This document shows positions 1-6,635 of a stretch of 10,637 bases of DNA, one piece after another; the first letter of the stretch is position 1; every line of letters starts with the position of its first letter. The notes beneath the pieces were generated by a model, which was not told where the DNA came from, ran no database searches, and saw only the letters and a program-made list of their open reading frames with translations. This DNA comes from Candidatus Levyibacteriota bacterium (GTDB lineage Bacteria; Patescibacteriota; Microgenomatia; Levybacterales; UBA12049). Position numbers and translations under genes: made by a program. The stretch is taken from positions 1 through 10,637 of the forward strand of contig JAHFKF010000047.1 of assembly GCA_023245475.1 (NCBI GenBank). Reading direction: 5' to 3'.

Positions 1-1031
1 AATTTTTGTCGTAGTGTTAATGGACCAAAAAGGATTTTAGTTAAGTAGCTTATTGAAACATCGAAGCTTCCTTTTGCCCATCGTTGTTGTTGGCTAAAGT
101 ATGCTTTTAAGGTCGCTGGAGCAATACCTTCGGCAAGTACTTCCGGCATAAAAACACCTTTTTTGCCTATTAAATGTAATTCTAATGATGTTGCATAATC
201 CTCGGTAATAAAGTTTGTATCCATGCCGCCGATACTATCAAGGGCGCTTCGTCGAATTGCAAAATTTGTGCCACATAAAAACAATGCGTTGTCATGACCT
301 TTTGATTTACAGATATGTTCAAAGAAAAAGACTTGATGTGCTGCAGAAGCTTTTGCTACCCATGTCTTTTCGTTTTTATATCGTTGTGGTGTTTGAACAA
401 AGTCGATTGTTTTATCGCTAAAAGGCTTAATGATTTCGATTAATGCTTGAGGTTTAACTGCAAAGTCAGCATCTAAAATGATATCAAAAGTGTTTTCTGG
501 ATCTGATGTTGGCGTTTTCATCAAGCCATTATTAATGTTACCTGCTTTAAATCCACCATTAATGGTTCTTGCTACATGTTTCACATGCAGTTCTTTTGCT
601 AATGCACTGATTTCCCTCCAGTTTGCTTTTTTTGCTGCTTTTCCATCATTAAGTACAATGATTTGCGGATTATATTTTGGATTAATTGTTTCTTTATAGT
701 ATGTTGCTGCTTTTTTTGCTGCAAGAACTGTTTCTCGCACAATTTCAGCAGGTTCTCCACATACACAGATGAAAACATTGACTCTTAAATCCTTTTTTTT
801 GTAGATCGTTCTGAAATTTTTATATGCTCTTGGCCAAAGTGAGTAAAACATTCCATAGAGATGAAATATGGTATGTAATTCTGCGAAAAAAAGAAGAATG
901 CTGAAAAATACAAGTACTGGAGAAAAGTTTATGAATGTTATCCTATAAAAAAAGTAAATAGAAAGTAGGGTAAGTCCCCCTAATAAAATTGCCTTGAGCC
1001 CTAGGTCTTTAAATGCTTTTTTTCGGAACAT
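1..1031 (-). CDS. BcsA-like processive GT2 glycan synthase, N-terminal part (3' end beyond window)
   Basis: This gene reads off the left edge; 343 codons are present. The start is well fixed: ATG at 1031-1029 is preceded in frame by a TAA at 1040-1038, three codons upstream. Two hydrophobic segments (about residues 12-30 and 34-56) precede a cytoplasmic GT2 catalytic core. Core motifs are in order: VCGEP near 90-94, NDG at 128-130, the metal-binding DAD at 187-189, FVQTPQ at 211-216, GTNFAIRR at 254-261, TED at 276-278 and QQQRW at 314-318. The TED and QxxRW pair is the signature of processive synthases such as cellulose synthase BcsA, and the GTN..RR and VQTP motifs also favour BcsA-like enzymes. 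By family knowledge it would polymerise a UDP-sugar and move the chain through its own membrane channel. The transmembrane C-terminus and any PilZ domain lie outside the window, so c-di-GMP control cannot be judged. Chitin or hyaluronan-type synthase is the alternative. It follows three glycan-modifying enzymes on the same strand. Confidence 0.88.
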   Translation of the reverse strand, partial: MFRKKAFKDLGLKAILLGGLTLLSIYFFYRITFINFSPVLVFFSILLFFAELHTIFHLYGMFYSLWPRAYKNFRTIYKKKDLRVNVFICVCGEPAEIVRETVLAAKKAATYYKETINPKYNPQIIVLNDGKAAKKANWREISALAKELHVKHVARTINGGFKAGNINNGLMKTPTSDPENTFDIILDADFAVKPQALIEIIKPFSDKTIDFVQTPQRYKNEKTWVAKASAAHQVFFFEHICKSKGHDNALFLCGTNFAIRRSALDSIGGMDTNFITEDYATSLELHLIGKKGVFMPEVLAEGIAPATLKAYFSQQQRWAKGSFDVSISYLTKILFGPLTLRQK

Positions 1032-1041
1032 AATATGTTAT

Positions 1042-1070
1042 AGGATACCATACTATTTTACAAAATGCAA
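1042..1070 (-). promoter_or_regulatory. Candidate extended -10 promoter before the BcsA-like synthase
   Basis: On the minus strand a TTGCAT (1070-1065) is followed after 17 bases by TGG-TATCCT, an extended -10 with the hexamer at 1047-1042. Transcription would begin about 4-6 bases before the ATG at 1031. An overlapping alternative -10, TATAAC at 1042-1037, would give a message starting at the ATG. The site lies in the 53-base gap after the GH26 gene. The match is only moderate and the gap is very AT-rich. Confidence 0.4.
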
Positions 1071-1072
1071 GA

Positions 1073-1089
1073 TATAATATTTTATTATA
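1073..1089. repeat. AT-only inverted repeat over the GH26 stop codon
   Basis: Perfect 7-base arms (TATAATA and TATTATA) flank a 3-base loop and cover the GH26 stop codon. All arm pairs are A-T, so an RNA hairpin would be weak. No clear U-tract follows on the minus strand, so I do not call it a terminator. Confidence 0.35.
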
Positions 1090-2167
1090 GGTTTTTGATG
1101 AGAGCATCGAAGCTTGCCTGTGAAGAGTTAATTCTCCAGTCCGTTTCTTTGATGGTATTAAACCAAATTACTTCATTAATTTTGAGGAATTTCGTTTGTA
1201 GTTTTGTAAAAAGCTCTTGAATCCAAGCAGCTTTATTACCTCCAATCTCGCTTGAAGCAGTTTCAGAAATACTTATGGGTTTATTATAGTGAATTGCGAC
1301 ATACGTATAAGTTGGTTCAAAGATTGTCGAAAAAGATCTCCAGCCGTTATAGTTATAATTCGGCGTTGTACCAAAATTAAATCCATCAATACCAATGATG
1401 TCTACGACGTTGTCTCCTGGATAATAACTAGCTAATTCTTGCGGATTTTCAGAAACATTTATTGACCACATCCATTGAACATTGGTCACAAGCTCTTGGG
1501 AAAAAATTGTATGGATATGTCTATATGCAGCAATGTACTCTGTAGGTCTTTTACCCCAAGGATACCAATCTTCATTCATCTCATGTGCAAATCGTAATTT
1601 TATTTGTCCATTGAATCCTTTTGCGCTGCGTGCAAATGTGCGAATATAGTCATCATAGCTACCTTCATTAATAGCCTTAAGATAATCAATTGATTGATTT
1701 CCTTTTTCGTCGGGGTTCCATGGTTCCCACGCAATTTGTAATTGCATGCCTTGGCTTTGAATATAACCCAAATTAGCAAGATCAAAAGTGCTGTTATATT
1801 GATTACCGAATTGTTTAAAGATTGAGACAGTACTTATTTGTGTTCCGAGTTGCTGCTGAAGTGATGGTAATGTACCAAAATCTTCGACAAAAACGCCAAA
1901 TTTAATTTGACGATGTTGTATGATTGGTTGAGGAGAAGGCGTAGGTGTTATTGTTGCAATGGTAGGTGTCGGTAGGATTTTTTTTCTTGGTGAGATTTTT
2001 TTTCCGATTAACGTATATTCTTTATTCTTTCCTGCGGCTAATGCAGAAAGGCTTTGTTTATTACGCCGGTCTACAAGTAAATGTACTAAAAGCCCAAGAA
2101 CAATCGCAATTAAGAGAAATGAAACGACAAAATAAAGTGGTAAAAATATTTTCTTTTTTATCTTCAT
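1085..2167 (-). CDS. Membrane-anchored GH26 family glycoside hydrolase (beta-mannanase/lichenase-like)
   Basis: This 360-residue protein starts with a lysine-rich N-terminus and a single hydrophobic segment (about residues 8-32), followed by basic residues. It is probably a signal anchor with the enzyme outside. A Pro/Thr-rich linker covers about residues 64-85, and the catalytic domain runs from about 88 to the end. The GH26 acid/base motif is clear: RFAHEMN..WYPWG with E196 as proton donor. SISETASSE carries the likely nucleophile E302. IAWEPWNP near 145 and the late WFN also fit a (beta/alpha)8 clan GH-A fold. GH26 contains beta-1,4-mannanases, beta-1,3-xylanases and lichenases (beta-1,3-1,4-glucanases). 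Substrate cannot be read from the motifs. Its place between a GH8 gene and a glycan synthase gene suggests that it trims the polymer made by the locus rather than digesting food. No good Shine-Dalgarno is visible: a GGGAGAG stretch lies too far upstream. Confidence 0.87.
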   Translation of the reverse strand: MKIKKKIFLPLYFVVSFLLIAIVLGLLVHLLVDRRNKQSLSALAAGKNKEYTLIGKKISPRKKILPTPTIATITPTPSPQPIIQHRQIKFGVFVEDFGTLPSLQQQLGTQISTVSIFKQFGNQYNSTFDLANLGYIQSQGMQLQIAWEPWNPDEKGNQSIDYLKAINEGSYDDYIRTFARSAKGFNGQIKLRFAHEMNEDWYPWGKRPTEYIAAYRHIHTIFSQELVTNVQWMWSINVSENPQELASYYPGDNVVDIIGIDGFNFGTTPNYNYNGWRSFSTIFEPTYTYVAIHYNKPISISETASSEIGGNKAAWIQELFTKLQTKFLKINEVIWFNTIKETDWRINSSQASFDALIKNL

Positions 2168-2246
2168 ACAACTAATATTCTCTCTCCCAATAATAAGAAG
2201 CAGTCTTAGAATAAGAAAACTAAGTAGAGTTTATGAGTCTCTATTG

Positions 2247-3434
2247 TTAGCGAAGTTTTCCGCTGATAATACCAAGGGTAATTAGACGGAGAGATTCTCC
2301 ATAATATGTTCCCCGTGTTTTTATAGCGCGTTCAAGAGTAGCTTTTCTATAGTTTGAGTCAGTATCTACAATTGAGGCAGCAGCGGCAGCGCTTGCAAAT
2401 AAGGCATCGGTTTTTGCATTGATGACCTCTCCTGTGGTCTTTCGTTCTGATCCCTCACCTGGTCCATCTTTTTTTAAAGTTGCGTTGATTTTTGTTAGTT
2501 GAGAAATTGCATCAGGATTTGCTGTGGCCAAGGCTGCTTGTGCAAGAAATATTGGAGATCGAGCAGCATCCCATGCAAAATCGTTTCCTAAACCAGTATA
2601 ATCGGTGACAGGTTTTCCTTCAGTTGTTGCCCAATCAGGTACGAGCCCTGTCGTCGGATTTGCGCTTGCCTTTACTAGTTCAGTATTTACTTTGTTTACT
2701 TGCTCCCATCGCTTATCGTCCGTATACTGAGCAAATAATGGATAATAATAAGGGCGCAAATATGATGGATTAATAGCATTTCTTCCTTCTTCTGATCCAC
2801 CCCACGTATCACCTGGCTTTAATACATATGTATCTTCTTCAACAGTATTTGCCATAAGTGCTGTTATTTTCGCTTTGGCATAGTTACGATATTTGTCTGT
2901 TTCTTTCCCCCATAATTTATCAGCCAAGATTGCGCCAAATGCCATATCTTCATCACCATCGGTAGCTGCTGTTGTATCAACTACTTTATCTTTTTCGTCA
3001 ATATCCCAAGGAGAAAGTCCATTGGGATTTTGTACTGATTTGTCGCTCTTAATAAGCCCATCCATTGTTTCTCTATCTCCCATCATTCCAGCCAAAACCA
3101 TTCCATAACCTCTTCCTTCTGAAAGTCTATGTCCTTCAACGGGAGCAAAATCTCCATATGAGACAACATCTAATGATCCTGTTCTGGTCGTAAGATATTT
3201 CTTTTTCCATTGTAGATAACTTGGTTGAAGTTCGGTTTCTGCTCTTTTTTGCTGTTCCTCGAGATCTGGTAATGAACTATTCGTTCTAATTTCTGTTGGA
3301 GATGCAGAAGGCTGTGAGCTTGGTTTTAAATCAATTTGAGGATTATCAGAGCCGCATGCTGCCAAACCAAGTGGAGCTAATAAGGCTGTTCTCAATAATA
3401 CTCTTCTGGATACTACGGGATTTTCGGCTGACAT
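2247..3434 (-). CDS. GH8 family glycoside hydrolase, Tat-type lipoprotein (endoglucanase/chitosanase-like)
   Basis: The 395-residue protein opens with SRRVLLR (residues 9-15), a hydrophobic stretch and the lipobox LAAC with C27. This indicates export by the twin-arginine route and lipid anchoring, so the enzyme should sit on the outer face of the membrane. A Ser/Pro-rich tether covers about residues 30-56. The GH8 (alpha/alpha)6 domain follows. LSEGRGYGM holds the likely proton donor E106. ATDGDEDMAFG (157-167) matches the conserved GH8 Asp motif. WDAARSP keeps D289 at the position of the catalytic base of the BcsZ/CelA-type subfamily. GH8 includes cellulases, lichenases, chitosanases and xylanases, and BcsZ of bacterial cellulose operons belongs here. 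The start lies 6 bases after the deacetylase stop with no usable Shine-Dalgarno, so co-transcription and possibly translational coupling are likely. Role in polymer release or trimming is inferred from context. Confidence 0.9.
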   Translation of the reverse strand: MSAENPVVSRRVLLRTALLAPLGLAACGSDNPQIDLKPSSQPSASPTEIRTNSSLPDLEEQQKRAETELQPSYLQWKKKYLTTRTGSLDVVSYGDFAPVEGHRLSEGRGYGMVLAGMMGDRETMDGLIKSDKSVQNPNGLSPWDIDEKDKVVDTTAATDGDEDMAFGAILADKLWGKETDKYRNYAKAKITALMANTVEEDTYVLKPGDTWGGSEEGRNAINPSYLRPYYYPLFAQYTDDKRWEQVNKVNTELVKASANPTTGLVPDWATTEGKPVTDYTGLGNDFAWDAARSPIFLAQAALATANPDAISQLTKINATLKKDGPGEGSERKTTGEVINAKTDALFASAAAAASIVDTDSNYRKATLERAIKTRGTYYGESLRLITLGIISGKLR

Positions 3435-3440
3435 AAAAAG

Positions 3441-6017
3441 TTAGTTACCTAATTGAGGCAGAATTTCGCCAAGAGCTTGATCTGTGGTAAGTACTGGCAC
3501 ACCACTATTTTTAAGCATTTGGAATTCAGTATCCAAATCGGCACTTGAAACACTCAATGGATCTGTTGGGTTATCGACTTGGTGATACATAAGAATTAAC
3601 CATGTTTTGTCTTCCTTTGCTGTTTGTACCCATGCTGCTACTTCAGCAGGTGTAGTTGTTGTAGCAACTTCTTGGATTTTAAGATGATAAATATCAAAGT
3701 TATCTTTTGTATTATAACCATGTTCAACCGTACGGTGAGAACGATAGTATTGTTGAATTACTGCCATAACAGCATCATCATATTCACCATATGGACTGAC
3801 AAAATCGATAAAGGATATTCCAAACATATTTTGAAGATCTGTCTGTGATTGTCCCAATTCTGTTTGTACCTCTTCAGGAGTCAAAGTTGTTAAGTGTGGA
3901 TGAGTCATTGTGTGCGCTCCAAGTTCGTTTCCTGCTGCTAGCAATTCTAATGCTTGACTGGTTGTCATATAAAAACTATCATTATTGAGTAATCCTGAAA
4001 TTAAATAGAATGTTCCTGGCAAATTGTATTTTTGGTGAATTGGGAAAGCTCCTGTGTATTGAGATTCAACACCATCATCCCACGTAATAGTAACAATTCC
4101 TCGATCAAAGCCTGATTGAGATGCAGAATCAAGCAACTGGTAATCATCAACGATAAGAAATCCTACTGCTGAAACAACATGCAAAACGATCATACTTTGT
4201 GCATCTGCAGGCGTTGTAAAGGTTGCTTGATATTTTGTCCAGTCAGCTGCAACAGGCGCATTTGCTAAATCAACATAACTAAAGCTTCCATCAGTTTTTT
4301 TGATCTCTACGACAACACGACTTTCAGTGTTTGATTGATAGTAATCTGTAAATGTATATTCTTTATTTGGTGTTACTGATTGCGCATCATAGTACCATTT
4401 TGCATCTCCAGATGTGTAGCTTGTGATTTCTGTTTTTACACTGTGACTTCCAGTATGTCCTGTATTAAGGTATGTGAATGTTGGTGAATTTACTCCCCAA
4501 GTATTTGTGTGCCATGAGTTTGGTATATCGTTTGTTGCTTCTTCAACTGAGTTGTTTGGCACATTGCTCGTTACGGTTGATGTAGGGGTAGGAGCGGGTG
4601 TGCCAGTTGGTGCTGGAGTGCTCGTTGGTACAATAGTTGGAGTTGCAGTCGGTGTTGCTGTTGGAGTAGGTGTATTCGTCAGAGTTGGTGTCGGAGTAGA
4701 CGTTGGCGTAGGTGCATTGGTAGGCGTAGCTGTTGGAATAGCAGATGGCGTTGCAGTTGCCGTAGGGGTTGGAGTGCTCGTTGGTACAATAGTTGGAGTT
4801 GCTGTTGGACTAGCTGTAGGTGTAGGAACAGGAGTTCCTGTTGGTGTTGGTTGTGCGTTTCCAATAAACTTAATTGCATCTAAGAAAAATTCATTACTAT
4901 TTGAACCTGAAATATCTTGAATATGAAAACCATTAATTGTTTTATTAACTCCTTGCAGATCTGCCAAAGGAATTGTATATGTTTTGTAATTACCAACGAC
5001 AGGGTTTCCTCCGTAAGCACTAATATCAATAAATTGTCCTATGCCATTATCTTGGGTGTCGTACAATTGTAGGCCTATTTGAGAATTTTGTGTCGTTGCT
5101 TTAATTGCGAATGTTAATGCAGAATAACCTGTTGTATTGAATCCTGCATTAGTATGCAAATAAATACCTGACCATTGTGCCAAGCTTTTCCAGTCAAGAT
5201 GCAGTGTTCCTGCAAAAGGACTTTGTGTATTTTCAAAATTGTTTTGACTATTCCATGACCAATCTTCCCAATTGGTATCTAACGCTTCATCAAATACTGT
5301 AAAGCTTGCTGCTGTGGTTGAGGTAGGTGTTGGTGTTATTGTTGGCACCGTGGTAGGAACAGCAGTTGCAGTAGGAACTAATGTTGGTAGCACAGTCGGT
5401 GTTACTGTACTTATGGTGGGAGCTACCGTAGTTATTTGTGATGGTGAGGGAGTTGCAGAATTAAGTGTTACGGTAAGCGCTGGTTTACCTGTGTTTGCTT
5501 CTCGTGAGTTAATTACTGCGTTATTATTGCCGTTCGAAATAATGGCCAATGAAACAGTTTTCCCCGCGTTACTTGCGATAAATGAAGTAAGGTCAATAGT
5601 CACATTGCCTGTTGTATTTGGGACAAAGGTTGCGAGTGTTGTTGATTGAATCTGTGGTTTATTATTATATTTTAGGGTTGTTTCGTTCCATGAAGTATTT
5701 GTTACTTGGCGAATCTGTTGAGTATTTGTTGATGTGTTCGTAACTTTAAGGGTTAATTGCGCTTTACTGATTTCTTTATTACTGAGTGAAGAAAGATCGA
5801 ATTTTAAATAAGAAATGTTTTCTGGTGACTTTATTGTCGTTAGACTTGTCGTTGTTCCATAGTTTCTCGTTTTTGCGTTAGCGTTTACGTAGGCGTCTGC
5901 GGTTGGATTTAATACAGTAGAAGACACTGTTTCTGCCTCAGAATTAAATGAAAATGTCGTGACGGCAAACAAAACAATGAAAAGAAATGTAATTATTTTT
6001 ACTATATTAAATCTCAT
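3441..6017 (-). CDS. Secreted multidomain polysaccharide deacetylase (NodB domain) with DNRLRE and carbohydrate-binding-like modules
   Basis: I take the ATG at 6017 (858 residues). An upstream in-frame TTG at 6035 overlaps the promoter -10 and would not lie in the message. The order is: Sec signal peptide (1-28); a DNRLRE-like beta domain (about 33-185, with NPTADAYV and YLKFDLSSL); a Pro/Thr linker (about 190-235); a beta-sandwich module resembling carbohydrate-binding domains (about 239-387); a longer Pro/Thr linker (about 390-486); a second sandwich resembling CBM4/9 folds (about 487-635); and the NodB deacetylase domain (about 640-850). The NodB motifs are intact: TWDDG with D647 and D648, HTMTHPH with H702 and H706 as metal ligands, SPYGEYDD, and the late LMYHQV. 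Family members remove N- or O-acetyl groups from glycans such as PNAG, chitin or peptidoglycan. Four folded modules and flexible linkers fit a cell-surface or matrix-bound enzyme. It heads the cluster GH8, GH26, synthase and has its own strong promoter. Confidence 0.9.
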   Translation of the reverse strand: MRFNIVKIITFLFIVLFAVTTFSFNSEAETVSSTVLNPTADAYVNANAKTRNYGTTTSLTTIKSPENISYLKFDLSSLSNKEISKAQLTLKVTNTSTNTQQIRQVTNTSWNETTLKYNNKPQIQSTTLATFVPNTTGNVTIDLTSFIASNAGKTVSLAIISNGNNNAVINSREANTGKPALTVTLNSATPSPSQITTVAPTISTVTPTVLPTLVPTATAVPTTVPTITPTPTSTTAASFTVFDEALDTNWEDWSWNSQNNFENTQSPFAGTLHLDWKSLAQWSGIYLHTNAGFNTTGYSALTFAIKATTQNSQIGLQLYDTQDNGIGQFIDISAYGGNPVVGNYKTYTIPLADLQGVNKTINGFHIQDISGSNSNEFFLDAIKFIGNAQPTPTGTPVPTPTASPTATPTIVPTSTPTPTATATPSAIPTATPTNAPTPTSTPTPTLTNTPTPTATPTATPTIVPTSTPAPTGTPAPTPTSTVTSNVPNNSVEEATNDIPNSWHTNTWGVNSPTFTYLNTGHTGSHSVKTEITSYTSGDAKWYYDAQSVTPNKEYTFTDYYQSNTESRVVVEIKKTDGSFSYVDLANAPVAADWTKYQATFTTPADAQSMIVLHVVSAVGFLIVDDYQLLDSASQSGFDRGIVTITWDDGVESQYTGAFPIHQKYNLPGTFYLISGLLNNDSFYMTTSQALELLAAGNELGAHTMTHPHLTTLTPEEVQTELGQSQTDLQNMFGISFIDFVSPYGEYDDAVMAVIQQYYRSHRTVEHGYNTKDNFDIYHLKIQEVATTTTPAEVAAWVQTAKEDKTWLILMYHQVDNPTDPLSVSSADLDTEFQMLKNSGVPVLTTDQALGEILPQLGN
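4615..4802. repeat. Direct repeat pair in the Pro/Thr linker of the deacetylase
   Basis: Two identical 32-base copies (4615-4646 and 4771-4802) lie 156 bases apart, an exact 52 codons. Both encode ATPTIVPTST in the second linker of the deacetylase gene. The stretch between them is also PT-repeat coding. Recombination between copies would delete or duplicate 52 codons without a frameshift, so linker length could vary between strains. Confidence 0.85.
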
Positions 6018-6025
6018 AAGAAAGG

Positions 6026-6054
6026 ATAATAACAATTTTTCGTATAATTGTCAA
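6026..6054 (-). promoter_or_regulatory. Strong extended -10 promoter for the deacetylase/GH8 genes
   Basis: On the minus strand a consensus -35 TTGACA (6054-6049) is followed after exactly 17 bases by TGT-TATTAT, an extended -10 whose hexamer is at 6031-6026. This is the best promoter match in the window. The expected transcription start, about 7 bases beyond the -10, falls within about 3 bases of the ATG at 6017. The message would then be leaderless or nearly so. It marks the head of the glycan-modification genes. Confidence 0.7.
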
Positions 6055-6112
6055 TGATTTTGGTTTGAAAGGATAATTTTATGCCCCAATAGTAATTGAA
6101 TATAGGACGTTA

Positions 6113-6583
6113 TTATCTCCGAGAATAACCATTCTCATCCCAGAAAAGTCGTTCCAACCAATAGCCATGCTTTTCGGTAACTCCTCTTTTAGTCAGTTCG
6201 CGCTTAACATCTTCTTCTGTTTGATAAGGGAAGACAATAAAGTCAGGTAACCCCACTCTTTGTTCTGGTGCAATGAATTGCTGATATTGGAGATCGATAG
6301 CATAATTAGGTTTACCCTTAACTCGGATAAGTGCATGTCCCTTAGACTCTCGCCGATCATAGCCTAAATATTCCGCTCCCTCTACCCCTTGATTGTGCAA
6401 TGCTTCTGCTGCAATACTATTGACGTCAAAGCATAATTTAGATGCTGCACCGATACTTCTTCCTTGTGGGTCTTGCTGTTCTGCTTTCTGATAGATACCA
6501 CGTGAGAACTCTGCCATCCATGTTGGATTAAGAATAGGTTGTTCTCTGTGTTTGCTGGGTAAATGAAGTTCTTGTATGGACAT
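6113..6583 (-). CDS. Small protein with candidate Cys-His-Asp triad (papain/transglutaminase-like fold?)
   Basis: I do not recognise the family with certainty. The protein has 156 residues from the ATG at 6583; a TTG at 6592 would add three. No signal peptide or membrane segment is seen, so it is probably cytoplasmic. Counting from the ATG, C51 lies in SKLCFDVNSIAAEAL at the head of a predicted helix. H83 lies in GHALIRV, and D97 lies in YAIDLQYQQF. A Cys at a helix start, a His on a strand, then an Asp on the next strand before a Q-x-F is the layout of papain-fold and transglutaminase-like enzymes. Such folds include proteases, amidases, deamidases and acyltransferases, so no reaction is claimed. 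The gene starts about 50 bases after the 420-residue protein gene on the same strand, suggesting co-transcription with it. No clear Shine-Dalgarno or strong promoter precedes it. Confidence 0.6.
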   Translation of the reverse strand: MSIQELHLPSKHREQPILNPTWMAEFSRGIYQKAEQQDPQGRSIGAASKLCFDVNSIAAEALHNQGVEGAEYLGYDRRESKGHALIRVKGKPNYAIDLQYQQFIAPEQRVGLPDFIVFPYQTEEDVKRELTKRGVTEKHGYWLERLFWDENGYSRR

Positions 6584-6635
6584 AGTGATCAATGTTACTT
6601 AAATGAGACAAGTGCCAACTATGGGCTATAACTTA

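Noticed and set aside
215..699. Short plus-strand open frames over the left edge
   Set aside because: They lie antisense to the BcsA-like synthase, whose minus-strand frame carries all the GT2 motifs without interruption.
2180..2188. GGGAGAGAG as a Shine-Dalgarno for the GH26 gene
   Set aside because: The purine run ends 12 bases before the ATG, and its best GGAG match is about 16 bases away, beyond the usual spacing.
2205..2243. Possible terminator between the GH8 and GH26 genes
   Set aside because: The inverted repeats have only 5-base arms, AT-rich with long loops (TAGAG/CTCTA and CTTAG/CTAAG). They are too weak to call.
4570..4855. CRISPR-like array or minisatellite
   Set aside because: The repeat units are degenerate, in frame and coding (PT linker), without unique spacers.
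4679..4879. Minus-strand Leu/Gln-rich frame inside the linker
   Set aside because: It is an out-of-frame reading of the same PT-repeat DNA as the deacetylase.
4474..4920. Plus-strand open frame rich in Val-Gly repeats (also 5272-5649)
   Set aside because: It is the exact antisense of the Pro/Thr linkers of the deacetylase gene. The regular repeat keeps several frames open, and there is no start signal.
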